Notes: generated from the letters alone by a model not told the origin. A DNA stretch of 60,303 nucleotides from Russula earlei (GCA_025769875.1 JAGFNK010000324.1:1-60303), one strand, 5' to 3'. Counted from the stretch's first letter, positions 9,879 through 18,703 are shown. Made by a program: numbers and translations.

Positions 9879-10862
9879 ATGAAAGTATTGCCGGCACTTT
9901 TGCTCTCATTACTCCTGCCTGCTTTGTTACCGGCACAGGATACGGTAAAGCCGATCGTTGTACATGACCCTGTGATGATCAGGCAGGATAGCACGTACTA
10001 TATTTTTTGTACGGGCAGGGGCATTTCAGTTTTCTCCTCAAACAATATGCGTGAATGGAAAACAGAAAGCCCTGTTTTTGCACAGCCACCTGCATGGGCT
10101 GTTAATGCCCTTCCCGGTTTCAGGGGGAGTATCTGGGCGCCGGACATCAGTTACCACAACGGGCAATATTATCTCTACTATGCCGTATCCGTCTTTGGGA
10201 AAAACACTTCCTGCATCGGCGTAGCCACTAATAAAACACTACACACCGTATCCCCAAACTTCAAATGGACTGATCACGGGAAACTGGTACAGTCCATCCC
10301 CGGGAGGGATCTATGGAATGCCATAGACCCCAATCTGGTAATGGATGATGCGAACACTCCCTGGCTGGCATTGGGCTCATTCTGGAATGGCATCAAGCTG
10401 GTAAAACTGGATAGCAGCCTGCTACATATTGCCCAGCCGGAACAATGGTACACGATCGCCGCAAGAAGCCGGAATACGATACTACCCGATTCTGTGGCAG
10501 GCGATGCCGCTATTGAAGCGCCCTTCATTTATAAAAAAGGACAATACTTTTACCTCTTTGTTTCTTTTGATTATTGCTGCCGTGGTGAAAAAAGTACCTA
10601 TAAAATAATGGTCGGCAGGAGTGAGCAGGTATATGGCCCTTATGTTGACAAAGACGGCGTACCAATGACCCTCGGCGGTGGTTCCCTGGTGCTGGAAGGG
10701 GATAAGAACTGGTATGGGGTAGGGCATTCAGCCACCTATAACTTTAATGATACAGACTATCTCATCTTTCACGGCTATGATGCCGGCGATAAAGGCAAAT
10801 CAAAACTGCGCATCGAAAAACTCGTATGGTACAATGGCTGGCCGGTGGTGAGGAAGGGATAA
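9879..10862 (+). CDS. GH43 arabinan endo-1,5-alpha-L-arabinosidase
   Basis: 327 aa, a secreted single-domain GH43 enzyme with signal peptide MKVLPALLLSLLLPALLPAQ. Catalytic residues are visible: Asp30 (VVHDPV), Asp150 (NAIDPN) and Glu213 (AIEAPFIY). The blocks SIWAPDISYHNGQYYLYYAVS, ALGSFWNGIKL, FVSFDYCCRG and YGVGHSATYNF are typical of endo-arabinanases. The length is close to single-domain members of the family. It starts 11 bases after the GH51 stop and is probably cotranscribed with it. Expected role: cleavage of the alpha-1,5-linked arabinan backbone outside the cytoplasm. It is the last gene of the first PUL; about 100 bases without a gene follow. Confidence 0.9.
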   Translation: MKVLPALLLSLLLPALLPAQDTVKPIVVHDPVMIRQDSTYYIFCTGRGISVFSSNNMREWKTESPVFAQPPAWAVNALPGFRGSIWAPDISYHNGQYYLYYAVSVFGKNTSCIGVATNKTLHTVSPNFKWTDHGKLVQSIPGRDLWNAIDPNLVMDDANTPWLALGSFWNGIKLVKLDSSLLHIAQPEQWYTIAARSRNTILPDSVAGDAAIEAPFIYKKGQYFYLFVSFDYCCRGEKSTYKIMVGRSEQVYGPYVDKDGVPMTLGGGSLVLEGDKNWYGVGHSATYNFNDTDYLIFHGYDAGDKGKSKLRIEKLVWYNGWPVVRKG

Positions 10863-10935
10863 CTGGCCCACATTCTAACAGCTCATCAGCATTTGAGAAT
10901 ACTATGACATGGAGGCTTAGGGATATTTAAATACT

Positions 10936-10943
10936 TATATTTG
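10936..10943 (+). promoter_or_regulatory. -7 box (TATATTTG) upstream of the MazG-like gene
   Basis: TATATTTG matches TAnnTTTG and lies 20 bases before the GTG start at 10963. No clear TTTG -33 element was found at the usual distance. It marks the start of a transcription unit separate from the preceding PUL (inference). Confidence 0.4.
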
Positions 10944-10962
10944 AGTAGTTAAATTTACTTAG

Positions 10963-11283
10963 GTGGAGAAACTCATAAAAGCATTAGTAGATTTCCGGAA
11001 TGAGCGCGACTGGGCGCAATTCCATAATGCCAAAGACCTGGCCTTAGCGTTGAGTATTGAAGCGGGAGAGTTGCTGGAAACTTTCCTTTGGAAAGACGCA
11101 GCAGCTGCTGATCCGGAGAAAGTAAAAGAGGAACTGGCAGATGTATTTTCCTTTGCGTTATTACTGGCAGAGAAATATGGCTTTAATGTGGAAGAAATTG
11201 TATTGGAGAAAATAAGAAGAAATGCTGAAAAATATCCAGCAGACAAAGCCAGGGGTAATGCTAAAAAGTATACGGAACTATGA
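10963..11283 (+). CDS. MazG-like nucleotide pyrophosphohydrolase
   Basis: 106 aa starting with GTG. The sequence shows the all-alpha NTP pyrophosphohydrolase core: FRNERDWAQFHNAKDLALALSIEAGELLETF, with the metal-binding SIEAGELLE helix, followed by EELADVFSFALLLAEKYG, which carries the second ExxD pair. This is the pattern of short MazG-like enzymes that hydrolyse (d)NTPs to the monophosphate and pyrophosphate. Length fits a single-domain member. The stop overlaps the next start by four bases (ATGA at 11280), implying translational coupling with the helicase/nuclease fusion. The GTG start is supported by the -7 box just upstream and the lack of a better in-frame start before the metal-binding helix. 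Confidence 0.85.
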   Translation: MEKLIKALVDFRNERDWAQFHNAKDLALALSIEAGELLETFLWKDAAAADPEKVKEELADVFSFALLLAEKYGFNVEEIVLEKIRRNAEKYPADKARGNAKKYTEL

Positions 11284-13499
11284 GCAGCATCAGGGAGGAT
11301 AAAACATTTTTTATTAGTCGTTATCCATTTGATAAGGGTACTCTGGACCTCTTGAAGCAAGATGTTTGGTTTAAAAACTCGTGGCCAATTGTTTATATAT
11401 TAAGTAGTGTTTCTCAGAAAAGAGCCTATATAGGTGAATCAAGCAAGATTGCCACCCGGCTACAGACGCATCTGGCACATCCTCAGAAGAAGCAGATGGA
11501 TTACTTACATCTAATTACCAGTTCTCAATTCAATAAATCGGCAACGCTGGATATTGAAGCTGCTCTTATAGCTCATCTAAACGGGGATGACCCAGCAGAG
11601 AGATATAACTTATTGAACAGTAATTGGGGACAGCCATTTCATAACTATTACGAAAAGCAACAATACCAGGCACTCTTTGAAGAGATCTGGAAAAAACTAC
11701 AGGAAGAAAAGATTGCTATCAAGGATCTGCAGGCTATCAATAACTCAGATGTTTTCAAATATTCACCCTATAAGGCACTCAGCCCGGATCAATACCAATC
11801 GGTATTGGAAGTGATCGAGATGCTCAATGGGCCTGATACTACCGCCATGGTGAAAGGAAGCGCTGGAACGGGCAAAACAGTATTGGCTATCTTCCTGATG
11901 AAACTATTGGTAACACCCCTGGAAGAACTATATGATGATATTGATAGAGAAGAGGAACAAGAAGACGGGGAATTTCCTGCGGAACAAAAACTGATCAGGC
12001 AATTGAAAGAAAAATATCCCAAACCGAAAGTGGCTATGGTGGTAGCAATGGATTCACTACGTAATACACTTAAAGCAGTACTTAAAGATGTAAAAGGCCT
12101 CAGGGCAGGCATGGTGATAGGTCCGTCTGAAGTGATAGGTAAAAATTATGATATCCTGATCGTAGATGAAGCGCACCGGCTACGGCAACGTAACAACCTT
12201 ACCAATTATGGATCGTTTGACAATAATAATAAGAAATTGGAGTTCGGAGAGGAAGGTACTGAACTCGACTGGATACTGCAAAGTAGTCAAAAGCAGATTT
12301 TTTTTTATGACCGGGACCAATCTGTTAAGCCTTCCGATATTGATGAAGATCGCTTTCTTACCTTACAAAAAACGTCCAGGCGGATACAACTACAGTCACA
12401 ACTGCGTGTAAAAGGAGGAGCTGATTATATTAGTTATATAGACCAGCTATTGAAACTTCGTTTACCGGAAGATGCGCCCTTTTTTGAGAAGGAGGATTAT
12501 GAATTCCTATTCTTTGACCATATAGCAGACTTTGCCAATACCATTGCTGAAAAGGAAAAAATATACGGGTTGTCGCGCATGGTTGCAGGTTACTCCTGGA
12601 AATGGAAATCAAAGAAAGAACCCACTGCTATGGATATTGAGATTGAAGGCATTCACTTTCAATGGAACCGGAAGTATAAGCAATGGATCAATTCAAAAAA
12701 TGCTGCAAGGGAAATTGGCTGTATTCATACTACTCAGGGGTATGATGTAAACTATGTAGGCGTGATCTTTGGTAAAGAGATCAGTTATAACCCGGAAACA
12801 AATGAAATTGATATTCATCCGGAACATTTTTATGATAAAAAAACAAAAGAAGGGATAGAAGATGTGGCAATACTAAAGCGGTACATTTTGAATATCTACC
12901 AGAATATGTTTTACCGTGGTATAAATGGCGCGTTTGTATATGCCTGCGATCCATCTTTACGGGCATATCTTAAGCGGCATATACCCAGCTATACTTCACA
13001 GCTTGCTATGGATGTGCAACCACAACCAATTATTAATAGCGAAGAAAAACCGGAAGGCAATTATGCGCCTTATTATGATATTTCAGTAGCAGCTGGTAGT
13101 TTTAGTGATGCACAACAATCTTCCATAGCAGGATGGGTAGCCATTCCGGAAAAATACCGGCATGCTGAGAATGATTATTTTGTATGCCAGGTGATTGGAG
13201 AATCGATGAATGAAAAGATACCCAATGGCTCGTTATGCCTCTTTAAAAAATACCAGGGTGGAAGCCGCGAGGATCTTATTGTATTGGTAGCCCATCGCGA
13301 AATACAGGATGCCGATTTTGGAGCAGGTTATACTGTTAAAGAATACCATAGCGTCAAAAAAAGCAGAGGGGATAGCTGGCAACATCAATCCATTACATTA
13401 CAGCCCTGTTCCAGCGACGATCACTACAACCCCATATCTCTTTCCGGTTCGGCTTTGCAGGAATTAGCGACCATCGGGATATTTGTTTGTGTACTTTAA
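11280..13499 (+). CDS. GIY-YIG nuclease / DUF2075 helicase-like ATPase / S24 peptidase fusion
   Basis: 739 aa with three parts. Residues 36-110 are GIY-YIG-like: IVYILSSVSQKRAYIGES, Arg60 in the TRLQTHL helix, Glu93 in LDIEAALI, then YNLLNS. Residues about 165-580 are the DUF2075 (superfamily 1-like) P-loop ATPase: Walker A VKGSAGTGKT (191-200), Walker B ILIVDEAHRL (292-301), a QSQLRVKGGADYISYI block and the late IHTTQGYDVNYVGVIFG motif. Residues about 600-700 resemble the LexA/UmuD S24 self-cleavage domain, with likely catalytic Ser642 in VIGESMNE and Lys687 in YTVKEY. The protein could process nucleic acid and be released or controlled by autoproteolysis (inference). Coupled to the MazG-like gene upstream; its stop overlaps the convergent DUF3307 gene by four bases. 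Confidence 0.85.
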   Translation: MSSIREDKTFFISRYPFDKGTLDLLKQDVWFKNSWPIVYILSSVSQKRAYIGESSKIATRLQTHLAHPQKKQMDYLHLITSSQFNKSATLDIEAALIAHLNGDDPAERYNLLNSNWGQPFHNYYEKQQYQALFEEIWKKLQEEKIAIKDLQAINNSDVFKYSPYKALSPDQYQSVLEVIEMLNGPDTTAMVKGSAGTGKTVLAIFLMKLLVTPLEELYDDIDREEEQEDGEFPAEQKLIRQLKEKYPKPKVAMVVAMDSLRNTLKAVLKDVKGLRAGMVIGPSEVIGKNYDILIVDEAHRLRQRNNLTNYGSFDNNNKKLEFGEEGTELDWILQSSQKQIFFYDRDQSVKPSDIDEDRFLTLQKTSRRIQLQSQLRVKGGADYISYIDQLLKLRLPEDAPFFEKEDYEFLFFDHIADFANTIAEKEKIYGLSRMVAGYSWKWKSKKEPTAMDIEIEGIHFQWNRKYKQWINSKNAAREIGCIHTTQGYDVNYVGVIFGKEISYNPETNEIDIHPEHFYDKKTKEGIEDVAILKRYILNIYQNMFYRGINGAFVYACDPSLRAYLKRHIPSYTSQLAMDVQPQPIINSEEKPEGNYAPYYDISVAAGSFSDAQQSSIAGWVAIPEKYRHAENDYFVCQVIGESMNEKIPNGSLCLFKKYQGGSREDLIVLVAHREIQDADFGAGYTVKEYHSVKKSRGDSWQHQSITLQPCSSDDHYNPISLSGSALQELATIGIFVCVL

Positions 13500-14302
13500 A
13501 ACCCCAGTAAGAACCTGATCAACATCCCTGTTACTAATGCAATAGAAATACTCATAAAGGTTCCCGCCAAAACATATTCGGTATGTTTCCTGGAACTGAA
13601 TTTTTGAGATTCATTTACAAAGCTCGAAGCTTCCGGTTTATCGATCAACCTAAGCAATGATTTGGCTGTTATTAAAAATCCGATCCCTGCAAATTGATTC
13701 AGTAAAACAAGTGTAAGGATGATCAGCCGCTCCATCATGCCAATCCATTTGCCCACATCCTTCAGGCTGTCTTTTAAGTCCAGTTCATCTGTCCATCTAT
13801 TCGTAAACATCCCTATTAAATACCCGGAAGGACTAAGAACAATCAGGTACCCGGCCAGGTAAAGCAACACATGGTAATTGAATACTACCTGTGCTATGTT
13901 TAATTTGCCGGTTCCACGTATAAGAAAGAGCCAGGCCACCAATATAACAACCAGGTGCGCTATTTGGTCCAGTACAAAGTTTCGTAACTTTTTTTGAGGC
14001 AATCTTTCCGGGGGTGGCTGTAACTGATCCAGGTGAAGATCTGCACTTAATTTGATACCATCAATCACATAATGTGTTATAGAAATGACCAGGGCAGCAG
14101 GCCATACATGTATATCCCAAACACATACTAGCGACAACGCTCCGGCAATCACTGTATGCAGGAAAAGATAGGGGGATGCCCAGCGTTTTTCCTTTTTCTT
14201 TTCTACCCATTTGTCGGGCTGCAGGAAAAAATCTGTTAGCACATGAGCTATAACCAATCGCAGTAACAGGCTCCCTTCTGCATAGGTGAATAGGGCTGTC
14301 AT
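13496..14302 (-). CDS. DUF3307 family membrane protein
   Basis: 268 aa. It opens with LLLRLVIAHVLTDFFLQPDKWVEKKK, the conserved beginning of DUF3307 proteins, followed by a hydrophobic segment and ITHYVIDGIK, which carries the His-Asp typical of the family. About six to seven hydrophobic segments (including VVILVAWLFLI, YLAGYLIVLSPSGYLIGMF and MSISIALVTGMLIRFLLGF) make it an integral inner-membrane protein. No biochemical function is established for the family as far as I know. Its ATG overlaps the SatD stop by four bases, so the pair is translationally coupled, and SatD-DUF3307 pairing recurs in Bacteroidota. Confidence 0.8.
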   Translation of the reverse strand: MTALFTYAEGSLLLRLVIAHVLTDFFLQPDKWVEKKKEKRWASPYLFLHTVIAGALSLVCVWDIHVWPAALVISITHYVIDGIKLSADLHLDQLQPPPERLPQKKLRNFVLDQIAHLVVILVAWLFLIRGTGKLNIAQVVFNYHVLLYLAGYLIVLSPSGYLIGMFTNRWTDELDLKDSLKDVGKWIGMMERLIILTLVLLNQFAGIGFLITAKSLLRLIDKPEASSFVNESQKFSSRKHTEYVLAGTFMSISIALVTGMLIRFLLGF

Positions 14303-14988
14303 AGGCTATTGGTTGTTTTATATTCAAAAAACTGTACCGCCTTTTCAATGGCAAACCACTGTGCCGTCTTCTTTCGTTGATTGATTGCCGGGATGCTGAT
14401 GCCCAGTTCAGTAGCTATCTCTTCATCTTTCTTATTGTAGAGTTTATTAAGCACCAGTTCTGCCTGGTTCTGTGTCCATTTTTGCGCCAGCGCATCTAAC
14501 AATATAATAACAGGCTCAATATCTTTATCAAATAGCTCGCTATTGGTTTTACAAACCAGTCGTTGATTTTCGTCTTTCAGGCTATCCAATGCTTCTCCTG
14601 AAAAGCGAAAGGCTTCCCCATCTGAGGAAGTGATTTTCTTCCTTTTAATAAAGTCTACAGCCCCAATGCCAACGGCCAGCCGGATATCAAATTCGTTATT
14701 AAAATACCCCTTCGATGGTACCCTTTTTTTCTTAAGTGGTAGTTTGCTCTTTTGTGATGAGTAGGCCATCATATATGTTCTGATGATCAGCGCAACCCGC
14801 AGGGCATCTTTTGTTGCCTTCACTTCACATTGCAGGCTGTCTCCACGATAGGTTTCATAACTGGTTATCCATTTACCTTTCAGCGAGTTCAAAAAGCTGC
14901 CTACATCGGTATACAGCTGTTCCCGCTTTCCTGGTTCAATCTTTTGTGAGGAAACAATATCACCTGTTATAATTGCTTTTTGCTTCAT
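14299..14988 (-). CDS. SatD family protein
   Basis: 229 aa. The start (AIITGDIVSSQKI) and the segment TYRGDSLQCEVKATKDALRVALIIR are hallmarks of SatD proteins, named after the sat locus tied to acid tolerance in streptococci. The central region (DIRLAVGIGAVDFI...GEAFRFSGEALDSLK) resembles nucleotide-cyclase-like folds. The C-terminal about 60 residues (LAQKWTQNQAELVLNKLYNKKDEEIATELGISIPAINQR) look like a sigma-70-type helix-turn-helix, so the protein may bind DNA. Three palindromic repeats sit immediately before its start, and I infer autoregulation. First gene of the SatD-DUF3307 pair. Confidence 0.8.
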   Translation of the reverse strand: MKQKAIITGDIVSSQKIEPGKREQLYTDVGSFLNSLKGKWITSYETYRGDSLQCEVKATKDALRVALIIRTYMMAYSSQKSKLPLKKKRVPSKGYFNNEFDIRLAVGIGAVDFIKRKKITSSDGEAFRFSGEALDSLKDENQRLVCKTNSELFDKDIEPVIILLDALAQKWTQNQAELVLNKLYNKKDEEIATELGISIPAINQRKKTAQWFAIEKAVQFFEYKTTNSL

Positions 14989-14993
14989 ATTAT

Positions 14994-15073
14994 ATTATTA
15001 AGGCTCCAGGCTTAATAATGTTAAAATTAAGGCTCCAGGCTTAATAATGCAAAAATTAAGGCTCCAGCCTTAA
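14994..15073. promoter_or_regulatory. Three 29-nt-spaced palindromic operator-like repeats before satD
   Basis: The 18-base unit TTAAGGCTCCAGGCTTAA occurs at 14998-15015 and 15027-15044, and TTAAGGCTCCAGCCTTAA at 15056-15073. Starts are exactly 29 bases apart. Copy 1 extends to perfect 9-base arms ATTATTAAG / CTTAATAAT (14994-15019). Copy 3 is a full 8-base-arm palindrome around CC. They fill the gap between the metalloprotease stop and the satD start, beginning 6 bases from the satD ATG. Probable binding sites for an autoregulator, plausibly the SatD helix-turn-helix (inference). Confidence 0.7.
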
Positions 15074-15125
15074 TTTTATAAATATAGCTTCCGGGAATGA
15101 CAAACGGAATGCACGAAGCATCCCG

Positions 15126-16430
15126 TTATTTACCTGTTGTAAAATCAATCAAATAAGGCTTCAGGTTAATACCCGCCAGCGTTCGAAACCCTCTTCCAAT
15201 AACCAGCTGGTAGTGTTTGCCGGCGGCAACCTCCACTTCCATCACGATTGATCTTCCATCTTCAGAGAACCCTTTAAAAGCCTTTAATGTCAATATATGC
15301 TCTTTGCCCAATGGCCCCAGCTCAAAGTTGCGATAATGCTTATCCAACGGTTCTGAAAAGTGGATAGTGATGGTGGTAAGTGCAGGGCTAACAGCGGTGG
15401 TATCACCCGCCAGCTCTGTAATACCCGTAACATAAGGGCGGGAACGCTCATAATCCTCGTGGCAGGCAGCAATGCTTTTCCGGAAATAGCCCGACTGATC
15501 CACAAAGCCAGCCAGGGCTGTGTCATTGTTATAGTCCAGCTCAATCATTTCACTGATAGCCTGCTTTTTATTATCGGCTTTATCATAATAGCTTTTGCAA
15601 ATAGCATGGCCCACATAATAGCCAAGATCGCGCGTGCCAAATACATTCTGTGCATCACTGTACAACCAAAAGGAAGTAGTGGTATTAAATAGTTGTTGTG
15701 CAAAAACAGTTCGCACACTATCCACATGCCTGGGCCCATAACTAAGTGCAGGCGCGGTGGATGGCATACCGGTAGCCAGCTCGGCTACGAATTCTGCCAC
15801 ACCCTCCATTACAGATTGCCCCAACAGGTTATCGCAATTGTTGCTCTTCTGCTGCGTATGCACGTATTCATGCACATTGGTAAACACCAGCCGGTGAACA
15901 GGGGCTGCTTTAGCATTAGCCTTCATATTGGAATAGGTGGTAACAAACTCATCCGTAGGCATGTCCTCATCTGCCATGGCAATTTCACTGCCTATCAGCA
16001 CCATGCTATCCAATGTAGTACCGCCAGAACGGAAAGCCCCTACCGTAAAATAGATCGTAGCAGGCCGCAAAGCAGGATACAGTTGTTTTAATTGCGCGAT
16101 GTTCTGTTCAATAGCCTTCGAAAATTCATTCACCCGGAACATTTTGGAACGGATAGCCTGCCAATACAACGGGTATTTATGAATAGCATCTATATAAGAT
16201 TTGGCACTATATTGCCTCAGCTGTCTCATGGCCGCCAAACCAAGAGTACCCTTTTGTAGAAAAAGCGTATCAAGGTAAGTGTACTGCTGCGCAGAGTCTG
16301 TGGTTGATACTATTTTATCGTACGCTTCCCAGAAATGATCAATGTCGCTGGTGATAATGTTTGCATACTGTGCCCTGCTTAGCATAGAGCAGGACAATGC
16401 CAGGACAAGGAAGGTGGTTATTTTTCTCAT
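15126..16430 (-). CDS. Secreted zinc-metalloprotease-like protein with C-terminal Ig-like domain
   Basis: 434 aa. Signal peptide MRKITTFLVLALSCSMLSRA. The middle holds FTNVHEYVHTQQKSN, an HExxH zinc motif, with a downstream helix QSVMEGVAEFVAELATG supplying acidic third-ligand candidates; this resembles DUF2268-type putative proteases. YFTVGAFRSGGTTLDSMVLIGSEI precedes the motif. The last about 100 residues (ALTTITIHFSEPLDKHYRNFELGP...) look like a bacterial Ig-like domain of the SbsA type, often used for surface presentation. The substrate is unknown. Single gene, followed by the operator repeats of satD. Protease activity is inferred from the motif alone. Confidence 0.75.
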   Translation of the reverse strand: MRKITTFLVLALSCSMLSRAQYANIITSDIDHFWEAYDKIVSTTDSAQQYTYLDTLFLQKGTLGLAAMRQLRQYSAKSYIDAIHKYPLYWQAIRSKMFRVNEFSKAIEQNIAQLKQLYPALRPATIYFTVGAFRSGGTTLDSMVLIGSEIAMADEDMPTDEFVTTYSNMKANAKAAPVHRLVFTNVHEYVHTQQKSNNCDNLLGQSVMEGVAEFVAELATGMPSTAPALSYGPRHVDSVRTVFAQQLFNTTTSFWLYSDAQNVFGTRDLGYYVGHAICKSYYDKADNKKQAISEMIELDYNNDTALAGFVDQSGYFRKSIAACHEDYERSRPYVTGITELAGDTTAVSPALTTITIHFSEPLDKHYRNFELGPLGKEHILTLKAFKGFSEDGRSIVMEVEVAAGKHYQLVIGRGFRTLAGINLKPYLIDFTTGK

Positions 16431-16487
16431 GTGTCAGTTAACGCATGAAACCCGGAAATGTTACAGGCGGCCAGGGAAGACTCACTA

Positions 16488-17669
16488 TCATGCCTCGCGT
16501 TGTAACGTGATCACAGCCACTTCCGGCCACATCCCGATCCGTCCCTTTAATCCCAGGAAACCAAACCCGCGGTTCACATACAGGAAACGTCCTTCCTCCT
16601 CGTACAAACCCGCCCATTGTTTATACACATATTTGATAGGGCTCCACTTAACACCAAACAACTCGAAGCCAAACTGCATGCCATGCGTATGGCCTGATAG
16701 CGTAAGATGAACATGCTGGTGATGATCCAGCGTTACGGCCTCCCAGTGGGATGGATCGTGTGATAGCAATATCTTAAATGCATCATCCGGTACATGGGCA
16801 GCGGCCTTTTGTAAGTCGCCATATTTATGAAACCCGCCCTTGCCCCAGTTCTCCACGCCAAGCAGGGTGATGGACTGGCCATTCTTTTCAAGGGTGATAG
16901 ATTCATCCAGCAGCAAGCGAAAACCAATCTCCGTATGCACCTGTTTCAACCGGGCCAGGTTCGCCTCCTTAGCTTCGGGTGTTGTCCATTGCATATAATC
17001 GCCGTAATCGTGATTGCCCAATACGGAAAATTTGCCCATGGGCGCTTTCAATCCTGCAAAAGCCGGAATCCATCGGTCCATTTCAGTTGCCTGGTTATTC
17101 ACAAGGTCGCCGGTGAACAGGATCACATCGCTATGCTGTGCATTCACCAGGTCCAGCCCTTTCTGCACACCAGCCTCGTTGGTAAAGCTACCGGAATGCA
17201 CGTCTGTGATCTGTGTAATGGTGAAACCGTCAAAAGCTTCGGGCAGATCAGGAAAGGAGATCGTTTCGCGCCTGATGCGATAAAAATGCCGGCCACGGGT
17301 AAGGCCAAACAACACAACAAGGAACAGCAATGCAGCAGTAGCCAGGGTCAATTCGCTTACCCAAACAGCTCTTGGCGGAAAGCCACGGAACAACCGGGTA
17401 ATATCTTCTATCAGCAGGATGAGTTGTGAGAATAGGCGGGGAACCAATGCCAGCAGCATCGATCCCATCAGCCAGGGAACCAGTATTTGCTGAATGCGGG
17501 AACCATGCCGCACTAAAATAACCGTAGCAGTACCTGCTATGAACAACAAGTCAATAAGCCAGTAAGCCCACAACCAGGCACCGGCAGGTGCCAGTGTTCG
17601 TAAGGCCTGGTAAAAGTAAATGTCTGTAACCAGCCACAACAGGATAATCTGGGGAAGTCTTTTTGCCAT
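16488..17669 (-). CDS. Membrane-anchored metallophosphoesterase
   Basis: 393 aa. Four hydrophobic segments occupy the first about 125 residues (IILLWLVTDIYFYQAL; WLIDLLFIAGTATVILV; ILVPWLMGSMLLALV; LATAALLFLVVLFGLT). A calcineurin-like phosphoesterase domain follows with all metal-ligand motifs: TQITDVHSG, LFTGDLVNN, VLGNHDYGDY, LLSHDPSHW and LSGHTHGMQFG. This layout is that of the YkuE/YpbG-like membrane phosphoesterases, whose substrates are often lipid-linked phosphates; the substrate here cannot be told. It starts just inside a small gap after the AraC gene and is probably its own unit. Confidence 0.85.
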   Translation of the reverse strand: MAKRLPQIILLWLVTDIYFYQALRTLAPAGAWLWAYWLIDLLFIAGTATVILVRHGSRIQQILVPWLMGSMLLALVPRLFSQLILLIEDITRLFRGFPPRAVWVSELTLATAALLFLVVLFGLTRGRHFYRIRRETISFPDLPEAFDGFTITQITDVHSGSFTNEAGVQKGLDLVNAQHSDVILFTGDLVNNQATEMDRWIPAFAGLKAPMGKFSVLGNHDYGDYMQWTTPEAKEANLARLKQVHTEIGFRLLLDESITLEKNGQSITLLGVENWGKGGFHKYGDLQKAAAHVPDDAFKILLSHDPSHWEAVTLDHHQHVHLTLSGHTHGMQFGFELFGVKWSPIKYVYKQWAGLYEEEGRFLYVNRGFGFLGLKGRIGMWPEVAVITLQREA

Positions 17670-17735
17670 TGATCAGGATATATATGTCCTGGGTTAGACG
17701 ATTGAAAAATGCAAAAATTGTACAGGATAAAAACC

Positions 17736-18659
17736 TCAATTCAAACTCCTGAATTCTATAGGCGTTTTCCCGGTCTTTTGTTTAAACAGCTTATTGAAAT
17801 ACTGTGGATACTCAAATCCCAATGAATAAGCGATCTCTCCAACAGATTGATTGGTATTCACCAGTATGTTCTTAGCCTCCTCTATTAAATAAAAATGGAT
17901 ATGGTCCTGGGCATTTTTACCCGTCTCTTTTTTAAGTAAGTCACCCAGGTAACCGGGTGACAGGTGCACCTGTTCTGCCAGGTATTTTACAGTAGGCAAG
18001 CCTTTCTCGTTGATTTGTTGATCCCTAAAGTATGCACGCAATACTTTTTCAATTTGAACAACCACGCCGTTGTTAGAACTTTTCCGGGTGATAAACTGCC
18101 TTCCATAAAACCGGGTACAATAATTTAAAAGTAGTTCAATAGTAGAAACAATAATGGCCTGGCTATGCTGGTCGATGTTTTCCCGTAACTCCGCCCCGAT
18201 CTTCAATACACAATCATACAATACCTGTTTCTCCTTGTCCGATAGATGCAATGCCTCCGATACTTCATACGAAAAAAAACTATACTCTTTCATTTTATCG
18301 TTTAGAGAAAGGCTCCTGATAAGGTCAGGATGAAAAAACAAGCCCCAGCCCTCATTGGCAGATGCTTCACTATCAGTATCCATTTCCATAACCTGGTTAG
18401 GCGCCATGCAGATCAAACTGCCATTCTGGAAATCTACTGCTTTACGGCCATACTTGATATGGTTATTACAGTAATGCTTAAACATGATGGTATAGAAATC
18501 CGCTGAAACGCCCACTGCACTGGTCACATGATCATTCACCTTCCCGAAGTCCACTATAGCAACCAGGGGATGGCGAACAGGGTCGCTCAGTTGAAAGAAT
18601 CTGAACAGATCCGGGATCGTCTTCAGGTGGATAAATTCACTCATAATTTTCTGGATCAA
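17736..18659 (-). CDS. AraC family transcriptional regulator (cassette 1)
   Basis: 307 aa, with a second possible ATG at 18644. The N-terminal part is cupin-like sensory sequence (FYTIMFKHYCNNHIKYGRKAVDFQNGSLICMAPNQVM). The C-terminal about 100 residues form the double helix-turn-helix: TVKYLAEQVHLSPGYLGDLLKKETGKNAQDHI and SVGEIAYSLGFEYPQYFNKLFKQKTGKTPIEFR. It shares many blocks with the regulator at 19640-20569 (LSDKEK, IELLLNY..RFY.RQF.TRK), so the two are paralogues. It lies just downstream of, and in the same direction as, an SDR gene, 44 bases apart. Ligand unknown. Confidence 0.9.
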   Translation of the reverse strand: MIQKIMSEFIHLKTIPDLFRFFQLSDPVRHPLVAIVDFGKVNDHVTSAVGVSADFYTIMFKHYCNNHIKYGRKAVDFQNGSLICMAPNQVMEMDTDSEASANEGWGLFFHPDLIRSLSLNDKMKEYSFFSYEVSEALHLSDKEKQVLYDCVLKIGAELRENIDQHSQAIIVSTIELLLNYCTRFYGRQFITRKSSNNGVVVQIEKVLRAYFRDQQINEKGLPTVKYLAEQVHLSPGYLGDLLKKETGKNAQDHIHFYLIEEAKNILVNTNQSVGEIAYSLGFEYPQYFNKLFKQKTGKTPIEFRSLN

Positions 18660-18703
18660 TGGTGTAAATATAGAGCCATTGCCCCGGCAATGGCTCTACG
18701 AAT

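Noticed and set aside
10963..13499. Toxin-antitoxin pair (MazG next to a nuclease)
   Set aside because: The MazG-like protein is an NTP pyrophosphohydrolase, not a MazE/MazF member, and the partner is a large multidomain enzyme rather than a small toxin.
14994..15073. Possible short CRISPR array (three repeats at 29-nt period)
   Set aside because: The repeats are 18 bases, palindromic, and separated by only 11 similar bases, with no spacers and no cas genes; they fit an operator array.
16827..17429. A 200-codon plus-strand open frame
   Set aside because: Opposite the metallophosphoesterase, whose catalytic motifs are complete.
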